In this document: piece by piece, positions 7,913 to 17,157 of the stretch
Layout: each line of letters begins with the position of its first letter
Numbering within the stretch: the stretch's first letter is position 1
Origin: Flavobacterium sp. W4I14
GTDB lineage: Bacteria; Bacteroidota; Bacteroidia; Sphingobacteriales; Sphingobacteriaceae
Direction: 5' to 3'
DNA: 64,000 bases
Assembly: GCA_030817875.1 (NCBI GenBank)
Contig: JAUSZU010000001.1
Location: forward strand, 3,658,001 to 3,722,000
Position numbers and translations under genes: made by a program
The notes under the pieces: generated by a model
Database searches by the model: none
Told to the model about the DNA's origin: nothing
The model's input: the letters and a program-made list of their open reading frames with translations, nothing else

Positions 7913-10900
7913 ATGGAAAAATCTATCCATAGAAAAAAAATAGCCGCCAGGCTGATGGTATTTCTTACAATTGCCATGTTTACCAAAAATGCAAGCGCGC
8001 AGCATGAAAGTACCCCAATCATTAACTCAACCTTAATAGGATCAGTAAAAGATTCGATAACGAAACAGCCGATCGGCAATGTGATTTTAGCCATAAAAGG
8101 AACTACACATGCCGTAACCAGCGCAGCCGATGGAAGCTTTTCGTTCCGCACCGGACAAAAATTCCCCTATACCCTTATAGTAAGTTTTATCGGTTATCAA
8201 ACCAAAGAAATTGTAGTTGATGGAAGCCCGATTACCATTCTGTTGGCAGAAAAAACAAGCAGCCTGAACGATGTTGTTGTAATGGGCTATGGCAGCCAGA
8301 AAAAAAGCGATGTTACCGGATCGGTAGGCTCCGTTTCCAAAAACCTGCTGGCACAACCCGCTGCAAGTTTCGATAATATGCTACAGGGCGGTGTTTCTGG
8401 TATCGGCGTAACACAAAACTCCGGGCAACCTGGCGGTACTGCAACAGTGAGGATCAGGGGCGGTAATTCCATCTCATTCGGTAATGCGCCACTCTACGTT
8501 ATAGATGGTTTTATTGTATACAACAACAATGACAATGCTAACGTTGGGTCCATTGGCACCAGTTCAAACGCAATCTCTACCATTAATCCAAGCGATATCG
8601 AATCGGTAGAAGTACTAAAAGACGCATCAGCAACTGCCATTTACGGATCGAGAGGAGCCAATGGCGTAATTATCATCACCACAAAAAAAGGAAAGAAAGG
8701 TGTAAACAATGTAAATTATAATGCCTATTACGGCACGCAAACAGTAGCAAGAAAACTCAATTTACTAAATGGAGCACAATGGGCTACGTTAATAAATGAT
8801 GTAAATACAAGTGATGGTGTACCAAAAACTTATAACGATGCGCAGATAGCTGCATTCGGTTTAGGATCAGATTGGCAAGGTTCGGCTTTAAGTAACGCAC
8901 CAATCTTTAATCAAGAGCTTTCTGTTTCAGGTGGGGATGAAAAATCGAGGTACTTAATTTCGGGCAATTATTTTAATCAGGATGGTGTAATATCAAATTC
9001 AGGATATAAAAGATATTCGGCAAGGATTAATTACGAGAAAGACATTTCAGAAAAGTTTAAGGTTACAGCCAATTTTTTCGGGAGCAGATCTATAGAGAAC
9101 AAATTACCAGGCAGTGCATACAACAGCATCAACTTTAGCAATGCCTATGCAAGCTTAATCCTTACCAGCCCTATTGCCACAATTAGAAATGCCGACGGTA
9201 GCTATAATATCAGCAATCCATTAAATGCAACGCCAACCAATCCCTTACAGGATATAGCAGCTACTATAAACCAAAATACCCTAAACCGTATCTTGGGTAA
9301 TACTGCAGCCGAATATAAAATTTTAAAAGATCTAACGCTTAAAGTTACCGCAGGAGTCGATATCCTGAACACCAATCAACAATATTATGCCCCTTCTTTT
9401 ACATCCTCACCGGCAGGAGGATCTACAGGTTACGCCACCAAAGGCTATGCTGCCCTGGGTTCTGGCAATGCACTAAGCTGGCTAAACGAAAATACCCTTA
9501 CATATAACCATACTTTCGGGGATAAACACTTCCTCAATGCACTTGTGGGCTATAGTACGCAATACGAAAATGGCAAATCTTTTACCACATCTGCACAACA
9601 GTTCCCCAACGATTTAACCACGTTTGATAATTTATCTTATGCTGGTATTGCTAACCTGCCCAACTCAGCTGCCCACAGTTCGAGCCTCAACTCGGTTCTT
9701 GCACGCATTAACTATTCTTACTTGCATCGCTACAATATTACCTTATCCGAAAGGGCAGATGGTTCTTCCAAACTTGGTAAAGAAAATAAATGGGGATTTT
9801 TTTCTTCTGTAGGTGTTTCGTGGAATGTTAACGATGAAGATTTTTTTAAACCGCTCCAGAATATAGTTAACAGCCTGAAAATTCGCTTAAGTGCAGGCCA
9901 AACAGGTAATTCGGAAATACCGCCATACAGTTCGCTCTCTTCATTGTCGCCAACCAACTATTACCTTGGCGGGAAACTGGTTACCGGCATATCGCCCATA
10001 CAAATTGCCAATCCCGATCTGAAATGGGAAACCACTACACAGTACAATGCAGGTTTAGACCTGGGCTTTGTAAACAACCGGATAACTATTGCCTTTGATG
10101 CTTATCACAAAAAAACAACCGATTTATTGCTTAATGTGCCATTGCCATTATATACCGGTTATGCAAGCGCACTAAAAAATATCGGAAGTGTATCTAACCA
10201 TGGTATTGAGTTTTCTGTAAATAGCGAAAATATAAAAACACCCGCTTTTAACTGGAAAAGTACATTGATTTTTAGTGCCAATCGAAACAAGGTGCTAAGC
10301 CTGGGAGAAAATGTAAAAAGCTTCTTCCCTATTGCGCCAACAGGACAGGTATCGCCCGTAATTGTACAGGTTGGCTTGCCGGTTGGTACTTTTTGGGGTT
10401 ATAATACGAACGGACTTTTAAAAACGGCCGATCTTACTAATGGCACACCGTTGCTTGGAGGTGTACCGCAGCAGGCTGGCGATACAAAATATGTAGATAG
10501 CAACGGGGATGGTATTGTTACTACTGCCGACAAACATAACCTGGGCAGTGCACAGCCAAAGTTTACAGGCAGTTTAAATAATACTTTTAATTACAAGGGA
10601 ATAGATCTGTCAATATTTTTTCAGGGCTCTTATGGTAACAAGGTATTTAACTTGCTTCAGCAAAGTTTAGAGCGCCCTACCCTAACCCAAAACGCATCGG
10701 CAACCTTGTTAGACCGTTGGACACTACAACACCAGGATGCGACTGTTGCACGTGCTACCAACTCGCCGGTACCACAGGTAACCGACCGCCTAATTGAAGA
10801 TGCCTCATACCTAAAGCTTAAAAACGTTTCATTGGGTTACACCTTTAAAACAGAATGGGCAAATAAAATCAAGCTTAAAAATTTAAGGTTTTATGTATCT

Positions 10901-11047
10901 GTTCAAAATCTGTTTACGGTCACAAAATACACTGGCCTAGACCCTGAGGTAAATTTTTACGACAATGACAATACCAAACAGGGAATCGATTTTGGAACAT
11001 ACCCGGCCACCAGAACCTTTTTAGCTGGCCTATCTATCACTTTATAA
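7913..11047 (+). CDS. SusC/RagA-type TonB-linked outer membrane transporter
   Basis: 1044 residues, usual for the family. A signal peptide ends near ASAQ (residue 29). It is followed by a carboxypeptidase-regulatory-like domain (about 38-120, LIGSVKDSITKQPIGNVILA), a TonB box region (DVVVMGYGSQKK), the plug with ATAIYGSRGANGVIIITTKKG and a C-terminal barrel ending in FLAGLSITL. With the SusD lipoprotein that starts 13 bp later it forms an outer membrane uptake complex powered by TonB. The substrate is not evident: no glycoside hydrolase is linked, and the Cys-rich leader peptide hints at a sulfur-containing compound (inference). Confidence 0.95.
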   Translation: MEKSIHRKKIAARLMVFLTIAMFTKNASAQHESTPIINSTLIGSVKDSITKQPIGNVILAIKGTTHAVTSAADGSFSFRTGQKFPYTLIVSFIGYQTKEIVVDGSPITILLAEKTSSLNDVVVMGYGSQKKSDVTGSVGSVSKNLLAQPAASFDNMLQGGVSGIGVTQNSGQPGGTATVRIRGGNSISFGNAPLYVIDGFIVYNNNDNANVGSIGTSSNAISTINPSDIESVEVLKDASATAIYGSRGANGVIIITTKKGKKGVNNVNYNAYYGTQTVARKLNLLNGAQWATLINDVNTSDGVPKTYNDAQIAAFGLGSDWQGSALSNAPIFNQELSVSGGDEKSRYLISGNYFNQDGVISNSGYKRYSARINYEKDISEKFKVTANFFGSRSIENKLPGSAYNSINFSNAYASLILTSPIATIRNADGSYNISNPLNATPTNPLQDIAATINQNTLNRILGNTAAEYKILKDLTLKVTAGVDILNTNQQYYAPSFTSSPAGGSTGYATKGYAALGSGNALSWLNENTLTYNHTFGDKHFLNALVGYSTQYENGKSFTTSAQQFPNDLTTFDNLSYAGIANLPNSAAHSSSLNSVLARINYSYLHRYNITLSERADGSSKLGKENKWGFFSSVGVSWNVNDEDFFKPLQNIVNSLKIRLSAGQTGNSEIPPYSSLSSLSPTNYYLGGKLVTGISPIQIANPDLKWETTTQYNAGLDLGFVNNRITIAFDAYHKKTTDLLLNVPLPLYTGYASALKNIGSVSNHGIEFSVNSENIKTPAFNWKSTLIFSANRNKVLSLGENVKSFFPIAPTGQVSPVIVQVGLPVGTFWGYNTNGLLKTADLTNGTPLLGGVPQQAGDTKYVDSNGDGIVTTADKHNLGSAQPKFTGSLNNTFNYKGIDLSIFFQGSYGNKVFNLLQQSLERPTLTQNASATLLDRWTLQHQDATVARATNSPVPQVTDRLIEDASYLKLKNVSLGYTFKTEWANKIKLKNLRFYVSVQNLFTVTKYTGLDPEVNFYDNDNTKQGIDFGTYPATRTFLAGLSITL

Positions 11048-11060
11048 AATTAATATACAG

Positions 11061-12542
11061 ATGAAAAAAACAATCACTCATCCTATAATCTGGTTATTAA
11101 CAATCATAATATTTACGGTTACGGCCTGCAAAAAACTCGAAGAAAACCCGAGTTCGGTTATTGTAAGTTCGCAGTTTTTTAAAACACAATCTGATGCCAT
11201 TTCTTCAGTTAACGCTGTTTATAGTTCTTTAAACAGCGATCCGAACGGCGATTTCCCTTTATATGGCCGCCAGTTAAATTTATTGGTAGAAAATGCAAGC
11301 GATAACCAGATTTTTAGTCCGAGCAATACCAACCCTGATGTGCGGGCTTTAGGCGTATCAACTTATATCCCTTCTAACAGCCGGATACAAAAAGTATGGC
11401 AACAATTGTACTTCGGCATCAATAAGGCCAATATTGCGATTGATCATGTACCCAATGTTTCAGCAGATACCGTTTTAAAAAACAGATTGGTGCGCGAAGC
11501 CAAATTTATAAGGGGCCTGCTGTACTTTAACCTGGTGAGGTTATATGGTGATGTACCATTGGTACTGCACGAACCTAAAAGTGTAAATATTGAAGATTTA
11601 TTGGTTAAAAGAAGTGCAACCACAACAGTTTACCAACAGATTATTGCCGATTTAACAGATGCCACCAGTTTACCAAAAACCTACGGCACGGCCGATTTAG
11701 GCAGAGCAACATCAGGCGCAGCCCACTCACTGCTGGCAAAGGTATATGTTACGCAGCAATTATGGTCCAAAGCCCTTACCGAACTCAATACCATCATAAA
11801 CGGTGGTTACGGTTATGCGCTGTTTCCTAATTATAAAGATGTTTTTCAAAAAGCAACCAAGAACGGCATCGAGCATATTTTCTCTGTACAGTTTGAAAGT
11901 AACCTGGGGGCAAAAAATGTTGTTCAGAATCTCAGTCAGAGTTTTACTTCATTTAATACCGGAACTTTCCCCATTGATGTACCTGCAAACAAAAGCGTTT
12001 ACGAACTTTTTTCTCCTCTGGATACCAGGCGTGAAACCACTTTTTACGATTCTGTTTACAATGTGGCAACAGGTAAATATGTGGTTTTTAAAAATGCTTA
12101 TACACCATACTTCAACAAATTTGTTGATTATACCTTAAGCCCCTTAAATACCCAGGCACAGAGCGGGGTAAACTATCCTGTAATCAGGTATGCAGATATA
12201 TTGCTGCTTTATGCAGAAGTAGTAAACAACATCAGCGGGCCAAGCGCCGAAGCTTACAATGCGATTAACAAAGTAAGGGCAAGGGCAAAAATTGCAGATT
12301 TAACGCCTGGTTTATCTGAAGATGCATTTAGAGATTCTGTTTTCTTAGAACGTAGAAAAGAATTTATCCAGGAAGGCCATCGCTGGTTCGACTTGGTAAG
12401 ACAGGGCGGTAATATTTATGTAGATGTCCTTAAAAAAATCCCCGAAAAATCGGCTGTTTCCTCAAAAAACATCCTGTTCCCTATCCCTCAAACCGAAAGG
12501 GAACTCAATACGCTACTCACACAAAATCCCGGATATAATTAA
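11061..12542 (+). CDS. SusD/RagB-type substrate-binding lipoprotein
   Basis: 493 residues. A lipoprotein signal peptide ends at TVTAC. The SusD-like N-terminal domain has the typical KLEENPSSVIVSSQFFK start and the motif WQQLYFGINKANIAID, and the helical TPR-like body contains EAKFIRGLLYFNLVRLYGDVPL. The RagB/SusD C-terminal domain contains NKVRARAKIADL and ERRKEFIQEGHRWFDLVR and ends in LTQNPGYN. It caps the SusC barrel at the cell surface and binds the ligand. It lies 13 bp after SusC and is followed 26 bp later by the first micro-membrane protein. Confidence 0.95.
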   Translation: MKKTITHPIIWLLTIIIFTVTACKKLEENPSSVIVSSQFFKTQSDAISSVNAVYSSLNSDPNGDFPLYGRQLNLLVENASDNQIFSPSNTNPDVRALGVSTYIPSNSRIQKVWQQLYFGINKANIAIDHVPNVSADTVLKNRLVREAKFIRGLLYFNLVRLYGDVPLVLHEPKSVNIEDLLVKRSATTTVYQQIIADLTDATSLPKTYGTADLGRATSGAAHSLLAKVYVTQQLWSKALTELNTIINGGYGYALFPNYKDVFQKATKNGIEHIFSVQFESNLGAKNVVQNLSQSFTSFNTGTFPIDVPANKSVYELFSPLDTRRETTFYDSVYNVATGKYVVFKNAYTPYFNKFVDYTLSPLNTQAQSGVNYPVIRYADILLLYAEVVNNISGPSAEAYNAINKVRARAKIADLTPGLSEDAFRDSVFLERRKEFIQEGHRWFDLVRQGGNIYVDVLKKIPEKSAVSSKNILFPIPQTERELNTLLTQNPGYN

Positions 12543-12568
12543 TTATTAATTTAAAAAAGAAAGAAAAA

Positions 12569-12721
12569 ATGACAGCATCAGACTTTAGCATCTTAGGGAA
12601 AAAGATATTGGTGGGCATTATTGTAACGCTGATCCCCTTTATCATCATTTTTGGTGGCCTTTACCTTACCCAGCGATTACTTGGCGACAAGCCAGCACCA
12701 CAAACCATTAACAAAAACTAA
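12569..12721 (+). CDS. Micro-membrane protein 1 of the SusC/D operon (50 aa)
   Basis: The frame starts MTASDFSILGKKILVGIIVT, has one strongly hydrophobic helix (about residues 14-32) and ends in LTQRLLGDKPAPQ plus a short polar tail. An A-rich, purine-rich stretch precedes the ATG. It sits 26 bp behind SusD and 13 bp before a second small membrane protein with a similar GD-(K/R)-P motif just after the helix, which suggests an old duplication. Function unknown; a small subunit or accessory of the adjacent membrane hydroxylase is plausible (inference). Confidence 0.6.
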   Translation: MTASDFSILGKKILVGIIVTLIPFIIIFGGLYLTQRLLGDKPAPQTINKN

Positions 12722-12734
12722 AATCCTATGAACC

Positions 12735-12935
12735 ATGAAAATCGAAGAAAAAACCAGACAAAGAATTATTAAAAATGCGGTATTAAGCCTCTTTATCTAT
12801 GTATTGCCCATTGTGTTAATGTTCGTTACGTTTTACATTACCGGCGATAGGCCCTGGCTAAAACAACAGCACAAAGCTGAAAAAACTAAATCTGTAAACC
12901 CTAAAAATTCATCAAGCAATGGAACAAGTGATTAA
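12735..12935 (+). CDS. Micro-membrane protein 2 of the SusC/D operon (66 aa)
   Basis: One predicted membrane helix (about residues 15-35, LSLFIYVLPIVLMFVTFYI) follows a basic N-terminus (KTRQRIIK). After it come the motif TGDRPWLK and a Lys/Ser/Asn-rich tail. The motif resembles LLGDKP of the preceding small gene. Its last 17 bp overlap the start of the fatty acid hydroxylase gene in another frame, so translation is probably coupled. Not recognised as a named family. Confidence 0.65.
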   Translation: MKIEEKTRQRIIKNAVLSLFIYVLPIVLMFVTFYITGDRPWLKQQHKAEKTKSVNPKNSSSNGTSD

Positions 12936-13890
12936 TTTTATCAAAAACATAATTGAAAACCTGAATGGTTTCGGTTTTCCTTTTTTAGTATTCTTTATTG
13001 GCGTACTCGAATTCTCTTTTGGATTATATAAAGGTAAATGGCCAAAAAACGAACGTTTTGTTGACATTGCCTGCTTTACCCTGCCAAGATTGGTAATCAG
13101 GCCGATTGTGGCCTACTATGGTTTAAAATTTTTACCAGCCGTACTACCGGGCTTGAAAAATACCTTTGAGTGGGTTCCTTTCTTTTGGGGTTGCATCATT
13201 ATTGCCATTGCCGATGATCTTACCCAGTATTGGTACCACAGGCTGCACCATGAAATTCCTTGGTTATGGCGATTTCACCGTACCCACCATTCTGCATCGT
13301 ATATGGGTATGGCCATGGCCAGCAGACAGAATGCCATTTATACCCTGTTTTTTTCGCAAACCTACTTAACCACAGCCCTGGTATATTTAGGACTTGGCAT
13401 ACCTGCCATTGTGGTAAGAGGAATTAAAGGTACCATTACCACCCTGGCCCACTCGAGCATTCCGTGGGATAAGCCTTTTTACAAATACAAAATATTGCAC
13501 CCACTGGCCTGGGTACTCGAAAGAACAATTTCTACACCAGCTACCCACCATGCGCACCATGCGGCCACAACAGATGATGGCGTAGGTTACTACAAAGGTA
13601 ACTTTGGCAATATGTTTTTCTTATGGGACATTATTTTTGGTACAGCTTTAATTACCCGCAAATACCCTAAGGCTTATGGCATTTCGCATTACGAAGGCGA
13701 CCAATGGTATGCACAATTATTATGGCCTATTTTTAAATCAAAGGTAGCGGGTAGTGAACTAGCTAAAAACGGCCCAATGGTGAGAATAGATGAACTTATA
13801 CCTGCTGATCACACAGAAAAGAGAGATGAAGATACTTTTGAAGAAGAAGAATTTTATTACCAGCCTAAACCCACATTGGTAAAGAACTAA
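12919..13890 (+). CDS. Sterol desaturase / fatty acid hydroxylase family membrane protein
   Basis: 323 residues with several membrane helices. The histidine boxes of the FA_hydroxylase family (PF04116) are present: WYHRLHHEIPWLWRFHRTHH in the middle and THHAHHAATTDDG in the C-terminal half. These bind a di-iron centre that inserts oxygen or desaturates C-H bonds in lipids (family knowledge). A charged tail rich in Asp/Glu follows. It is the last gene of the SusC/D operon and overlaps the preceding small gene by 17 bp. A lipid hydroxylase in a SusC/D operon is unusual; the substrate is unknown. Confidence 0.85.
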   Translation: MEQVINFIKNIIENLNGFGFPFLVFFIGVLEFSFGLYKGKWPKNERFVDIACFTLPRLVIRPIVAYYGLKFLPAVLPGLKNTFEWVPFFWGCIIIAIADDLTQYWYHRLHHEIPWLWRFHRTHHSASYMGMAMASRQNAIYTLFFSQTYLTTALVYLGLGIPAIVVRGIKGTITTLAHSSIPWDKPFYKYKILHPLAWVLERTISTPATHHAHHAATTDDGVGYYKGNFGNMFFLWDIIFGTALITRKYPKAYGISHYEGDQWYAQLLWPIFKSKVAGSELAKNGPMVRIDELIPADHTEKRDEDTFEEEEFYYQPKPTLVKN

Positions 13891-13915
13891 TTTTAAAGTA
13901 TGGGTTTTAACCACA

Positions 13916-13964
13916 GATGCACACAGATAAACACAGATTTTTTATATCTGTGTGCATCCTTTTT
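13916..13964. terminator. Palindromic repeat acting as terminator of the SusC/D operon
   Basis: A perfect 14 bp stem GATGCACACAGATA / TATCTGTGTGCATC is followed on the plus strand by CTTTTT. The surrounding ACCACAGATGCACACAGATA sequence belongs to an interspersed family with other copies near 35.4 kb and 42.6 kb, so a repeat seems to have been recruited as terminator. The rest of the gap to 14151 shows nothing further. Confidence 0.6.
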
Positions 13965-14151
13965 ATCTCCTGGAGATTGGAGCTATCTGTATTTAAATTA
14001 TAGCTACCTGTGCCGCGGGTTTAAATAATAATAATGGGCGTACTTCTTTAAGGATTATATTATATAAAGCATATAATACGGTCGAAATGCTTTATATCCA
14101 TATACTTTCGATTCTCCACAGCACGAAATAACTATATTACCTAAAGCAGTA

Positions 14152-16017
14152 TTAATGACCTAAATGCTGAAGAAACACGTTAAGATCGTCGTCTTTTCCC
14201 AAGCCCAGTTTTTGTTTAATCCGGTATCGGCTCATGCGCACGCTCTTGGGTTCGATGCCCAAACGAATGGAAACCTCCTTATTGGTCAAACCCATCAACA
14301 TATATGAACAGTATTTTAAATCGAGCCTGGTAAGTGTATGGTTTGCTTTCTCTTGCAGGCGTTCAAAAAAAGCAGGATTGGCGTCAAAAAAGTCTATTTT
14401 ATATTCCTCAAACTCTTTATCCATCTTTTTCTGTTGATTCACAATCCGTTTAATCTGTTCATCCAGCGAAAGATGGCTCTCACTGTTTACCTTGCCTGAT
14501 ATGAGTTCCAGGAGCTCATTTTTTTCTTCAATCTGCAAATTACCGGCTAATACCTCTTTTTCCAGTCGCTCCTGCCGTTCTTTAAGTAAAGCTTGCTCGG
14601 CCTTTAACTGCAAAGCTTCGGCTTCTTTTAATTGTGCTTTTAGTTCTGCAGCATTCTTTTGCTGATCAATCAATTCCTGTTTCCTAACCGAGGCTTTGAG
14701 TTTGTAGTTGTAGGAGATCAGCAGGAAAAGTAAGGCTATTATTCCGGTAAGCCCAGAAATGATGTAGAAAACATTTAATTTTTTCGTGTAAGCACTTTGT
14801 TGATGGAGGTATGCGATTTCCTGTTCTTTTTTTTCAGACTGATATTGTGCCTCAATCCTGACGGTGTTATTTATTTTTTCTTCGTCAAAAGCTTTTTTAT
14901 AATTCGCGACATATTCTTTGAAATAATTTAGCGCTGCTGCCTTATCTCCTTTTTTCTCAGCGATATTAGACAGTCCCTGAAATATCCTGGACTTTGTGAG
15001 CGGCATTTTAACCACTCCATCTTCTATTTTGCCCAAGCCAGTTAATAATATTTTTTCAGCCTGGTCATAATTACCATCCCGCAGGTAATATTCACTTTTT
15101 AACCCGTAACAGTTTAATAAAATCTCCTGTAAATTCGTTTTTGTAGCAATTTCAATTGCTTCATCCACATATTTTTCGGCGCTATCGCGATAGCTTGCCG
15201 GAAAGTACTGAAAATAGGTATTGGCAGTATTTAGTGCTACTGCGGCAGTATTGCTGTATAGGAGCAAACGTCCTTCTTGTTTTTTAGAGAGCCAAAGCGA
15301 TTTTTTGTAAACCTTTAAAGTCGAATCCAGCAGATTACGTTTTGTGGTATCCAGCTTAAAGCGGTCAAAAAAGGTTTGTCCTATCGTAAAATAAGCGTTA
15401 TTCAGCAGATCCACTTGTTGGCTTTTTACTGCTGTTGAATAGCATAGATCGGCATATTTTTGTTGTTTAGATAGGTTGTTGCCATATCCATAAAAGCTGG
15501 CCAGGTAATGATATATGGTACTCTCGTATTCGTAAGCATTTTCTCCCTTAAAAAAATCGAGTGCCTTAAACATTTTGGTGATGGATTTATCATTCTCATC
15601 ATTAACAAGATCTAACCAGCCATTTCTAAACCATACAAAACCTAAGGTAATCCTATCCTTCGTTTTCTTTGCATAGTACATGGCACTATCAAGGCTTTGA
15701 TAAGCGTTTTTCATATCTTTTTTCCAAACATATAAATGAACCAGGGTGGCATAGGTCATCGCTTTACTTTTCCCATCCTTTAGCCCCGCACTAATCTGAA
15801 GGGCCTGATCGGCCAATTGGAAAGATAATGGAAGGTTTTTTTCAAAATTGGCCTTCGCCAGCTTGCACAATATATTTACACGCAGCTCTTTGGTTGTACC
15901 CTTTTGTGCAAGTAAATGGTTTAACGAATCGATATAGATTTTTTGGGCCTCTGCACTTTTTAAAAAAAAGAAAAGACAGATAAAGAGGCTTAATAAAGTT
16001 TTCAGTGGTAGCTGCAT
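14152..16017 (-). CDS. Membrane-anchored TPR-HTH regulator, module 1
   Basis: 621 residues from the ATG; an upstream TTG two codons earlier is less likely. A signal peptide (ending near KSAEAQ) is followed by an array of TPR-like helical repeats (about 30-390) that should be periplasmic. Then come one membrane helix (about 410-432, VFYIISGLTGIIALLFLLIS), a long Lys/Glu/Gln-rich coiled coil (435-505) and a C-terminal HTH of the LuxR/GerE-like kind (TRLDLKYCSYMLMG..TNKEVSIRLGIEPKSVRM, then SRYRIKQKLGLGKDDDL). The layout suggests a one-component regulator carrying a periplasmic signal across the membrane. It is divergent from the DUF4870 operon and paralogous to the gene at 18.4-20.2 kb. Confidence 0.8.
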   Translation of the reverse strand: MQLPLKTLLSLFICLFFFLKSAEAQKIYIDSLNHLLAQKGTTKELRVNILCKLAKANFEKNLPLSFQLADQALQISAGLKDGKSKAMTYATLVHLYVWKKDMKNAYQSLDSAMYYAKKTKDRITLGFVWFRNGWLDLVNDENDKSITKMFKALDFFKGENAYEYESTIYHYLASFYGYGNNLSKQQKYADLCYSTAVKSQQVDLLNNAYFTIGQTFFDRFKLDTTKRNLLDSTLKVYKKSLWLSKKQEGRLLLYSNTAAVALNTANTYFQYFPASYRDSAEKYVDEAIEIATKTNLQEILLNCYGLKSEYYLRDGNYDQAEKILLTGLGKIEDGVVKMPLTKSRIFQGLSNIAEKKGDKAAALNYFKEYVANYKKAFDEEKINNTVRIEAQYQSEKKEQEIAYLHQQSAYTKKLNVFYIISGLTGIIALLFLLISYNYKLKASVRKQELIDQQKNAAELKAQLKEAEALQLKAEQALLKERQERLEKEVLAGNLQIEEKNELLELISGKVNSESHLSLDEQIKRIVNQQKKMDKEFEEYKIDFFDANPAFFERLQEKANHTLTRLDLKYCSYMLMGLTNKEVSIRLGIEPKSVRMSRYRIKQKLGLGKDDDLNVFLQHLGH

Positions 16018-16097
16018 ATTCAAAAATAGAAAAGAAACACTTTTTATAAAAGCAGAAATGCAACAAATAAATGCGATATGGCTGTTTAAACGGCTTT

Positions 16098-16146
16098 TGT
16101 AGTCTCCTTGTAGACGCTGTTTTAAAAACAGGTAGTTGCTATGTAG
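16098..16146 (+). promoter_or_regulatory. Four-box GTAG array, copy 1 (putative operator)
   Basis: GTAG occurs at 16099, 16110, 16132 and 16143, that is with spacings of 11, 22 and 11 bp, on one face of the helix. Three of the four read TGTAG. The middle contains the near-palindrome CTGTTTTAAAAACAG. The same spacing and much of the sequence recur at 20342-20390 in front of the paralogous operon. It lies between the TPR-HTH regulator gene and the divergent DUF4870 gene, 38 bp before a -7 box, which suits an activator site. Confidence 0.65.
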
Positions 16147-16180
16147 TCTGCCTTTTCTTGGCTGCCGGTTTAAACGCCTA

Positions 16181-16188
16181 TAACTTTG
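16181..16188 (+). promoter_or_regulatory. Promoter -7 box of the module 1 operon
   Basis: TAACTTTG matches TAnnTTTG. It lies 38 bp after the start of the last GTAG box and 32 bp before the ATG. A TTCTT block lies 26 bp upstream of it, as in module 2. Confidence 0.5.
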
Positions 16189-16219
16189 AGTTATTCAATT
16201 CACCAAAAAATTTAATCAC

Positions 16220-16552
16220 ATGAAACAGAAAACAATGGCTATTGTGGCCTACATTACGTTAATCGGTTGGATCATTTCTTACCTGGAGTTTAAAAAATCA
16301 ACAGAAAAAAGTAAATTGGTTAATTATCACCTTGGGCAATCCCTCGGACTGATCATCACGTCTATTCTTTTAAGCATTTTGAGCAGTGTTATTTTAGCGG
16401 TTATTCCATCTTTAGGTGCTATTTTTTACCTCATTTTATTCATTCCGTTTGTATTGTTATTGCTTGGAATCATAGCGGCCAACAACGAACTGGAAAAACC
16501 TGTTCCACTCATCGGAAAAATATTTGAAGGGAAATTCAATTTCGCTTCCTAA
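16220..16552 (+). CDS. DUF4870/Tic20-like small membrane protein, module 1
   Basis: 110 residues with three to four membrane helices. The start MAIVAYITLIGWIISYLEFKK, the central NYHLGQSLGL and the end ELEKPVPLIGKIFEG match the family of small Bacteroidota membrane proteins annotated as DUF4870 or 'import component'. About half of the residues are shared with the 109-residue protein at 20.5 kb. It is the first gene of the operon behind GTAG array 1. Its biochemical role is unknown. Confidence 0.8.
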   Translation: MKQKTMAIVAYITLIGWIISYLEFKKSTEKSKLVNYHLGQSLGLIITSILLSILSSVILAVIPSLGAIFYLILFIPFVLLLLGIIAANNELEKPVPLIGKIFEGKFNFAS

Positions 16553-16574
16553 CATCAACTTAATAACAGCCCTT

Positions 16575-17051
16575 ATGAAAACTAAATGGTATAACAAAAC
16601 CCTAATCCTGTTATTATTGTTGTGCAGTTTTAATGCAGTTGCACAAAATGAGGCGCAGGCAGAAATTGAATTAAAATTAATGGATAAGGCCAACAATACC
16701 AGCCATAGCTACAAGCTTCATGGTGCTAATTATTCATTAAACAATCCCTTTTATAACCAGGATGAAGGCAAATTGATTAATAATGGCAGTTGCAGCATTA
16801 GTATAGAACTCGGCCAGAACCCTGACGAATTTTTACTTAAATGGATGGCAGGGCTGCTCAAAAATACATCGGGCGTGATTACAATGGTAACCATTAGCAA
16901 CATAAAAAACCCACGTAAAATGACATTTACAGACGGACTGCTTGCTGCCTCGTCTGAAAGCTTTTACATTACCAGCGGCAGCACCGCTCCACAAATGAGC
17001 TTTTATGTAAAAACGCTGGCTATTGATGGCACTACGATATTTTCTCAATAA
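16575..17051 (+). CDS. Exported TssD/Hcp-like protein
   Basis: 158 residues from the ATG, the only start that gives a signal peptide (MKTKWYNKTLILLLLLCSF, cleavage after AVA-Q). The mature part resembles the Bacteroidota type VI tube protein TssD (PF17642): a YSLNNPFYNQDEGK-type segment, SCSISIEL, LLKWMAGLLKNTSGVI and KMTFTDGLLAASSESF, then a last strand with SFYVKTLAIDG. TssD proteins have no signal peptide and assemble in the cytoplasm, so an exported version is odd. No other type VI gene is nearby. It could be a secreted Hcp-fold protein with another role. The resemblance was judged by eye. Confidence 0.55.
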   Translation: MKTKWYNKTLILLLLLCSFNAVAQNEAQAEIELKLMDKANNTSHSYKLHGANYSLNNPFYNQDEGKLINNGSCSISIELGQNPDEFLLKWMAGLLKNTSGVITMVTISNIKNPRKMTFTDGLLAASSESFYITSGSTAPQMSFYVKTLAIDGTTIFSQ

Positions 17052-17157
17052 GCAGCGGCCAACAGCAGAAAGCGTGTTATAACTACCCCATACAATTGTT
17101 ATGGGAATAAATGGCAAAATCTTTGAAAAGAAAATACATCACCTAAAATGTAAAATT

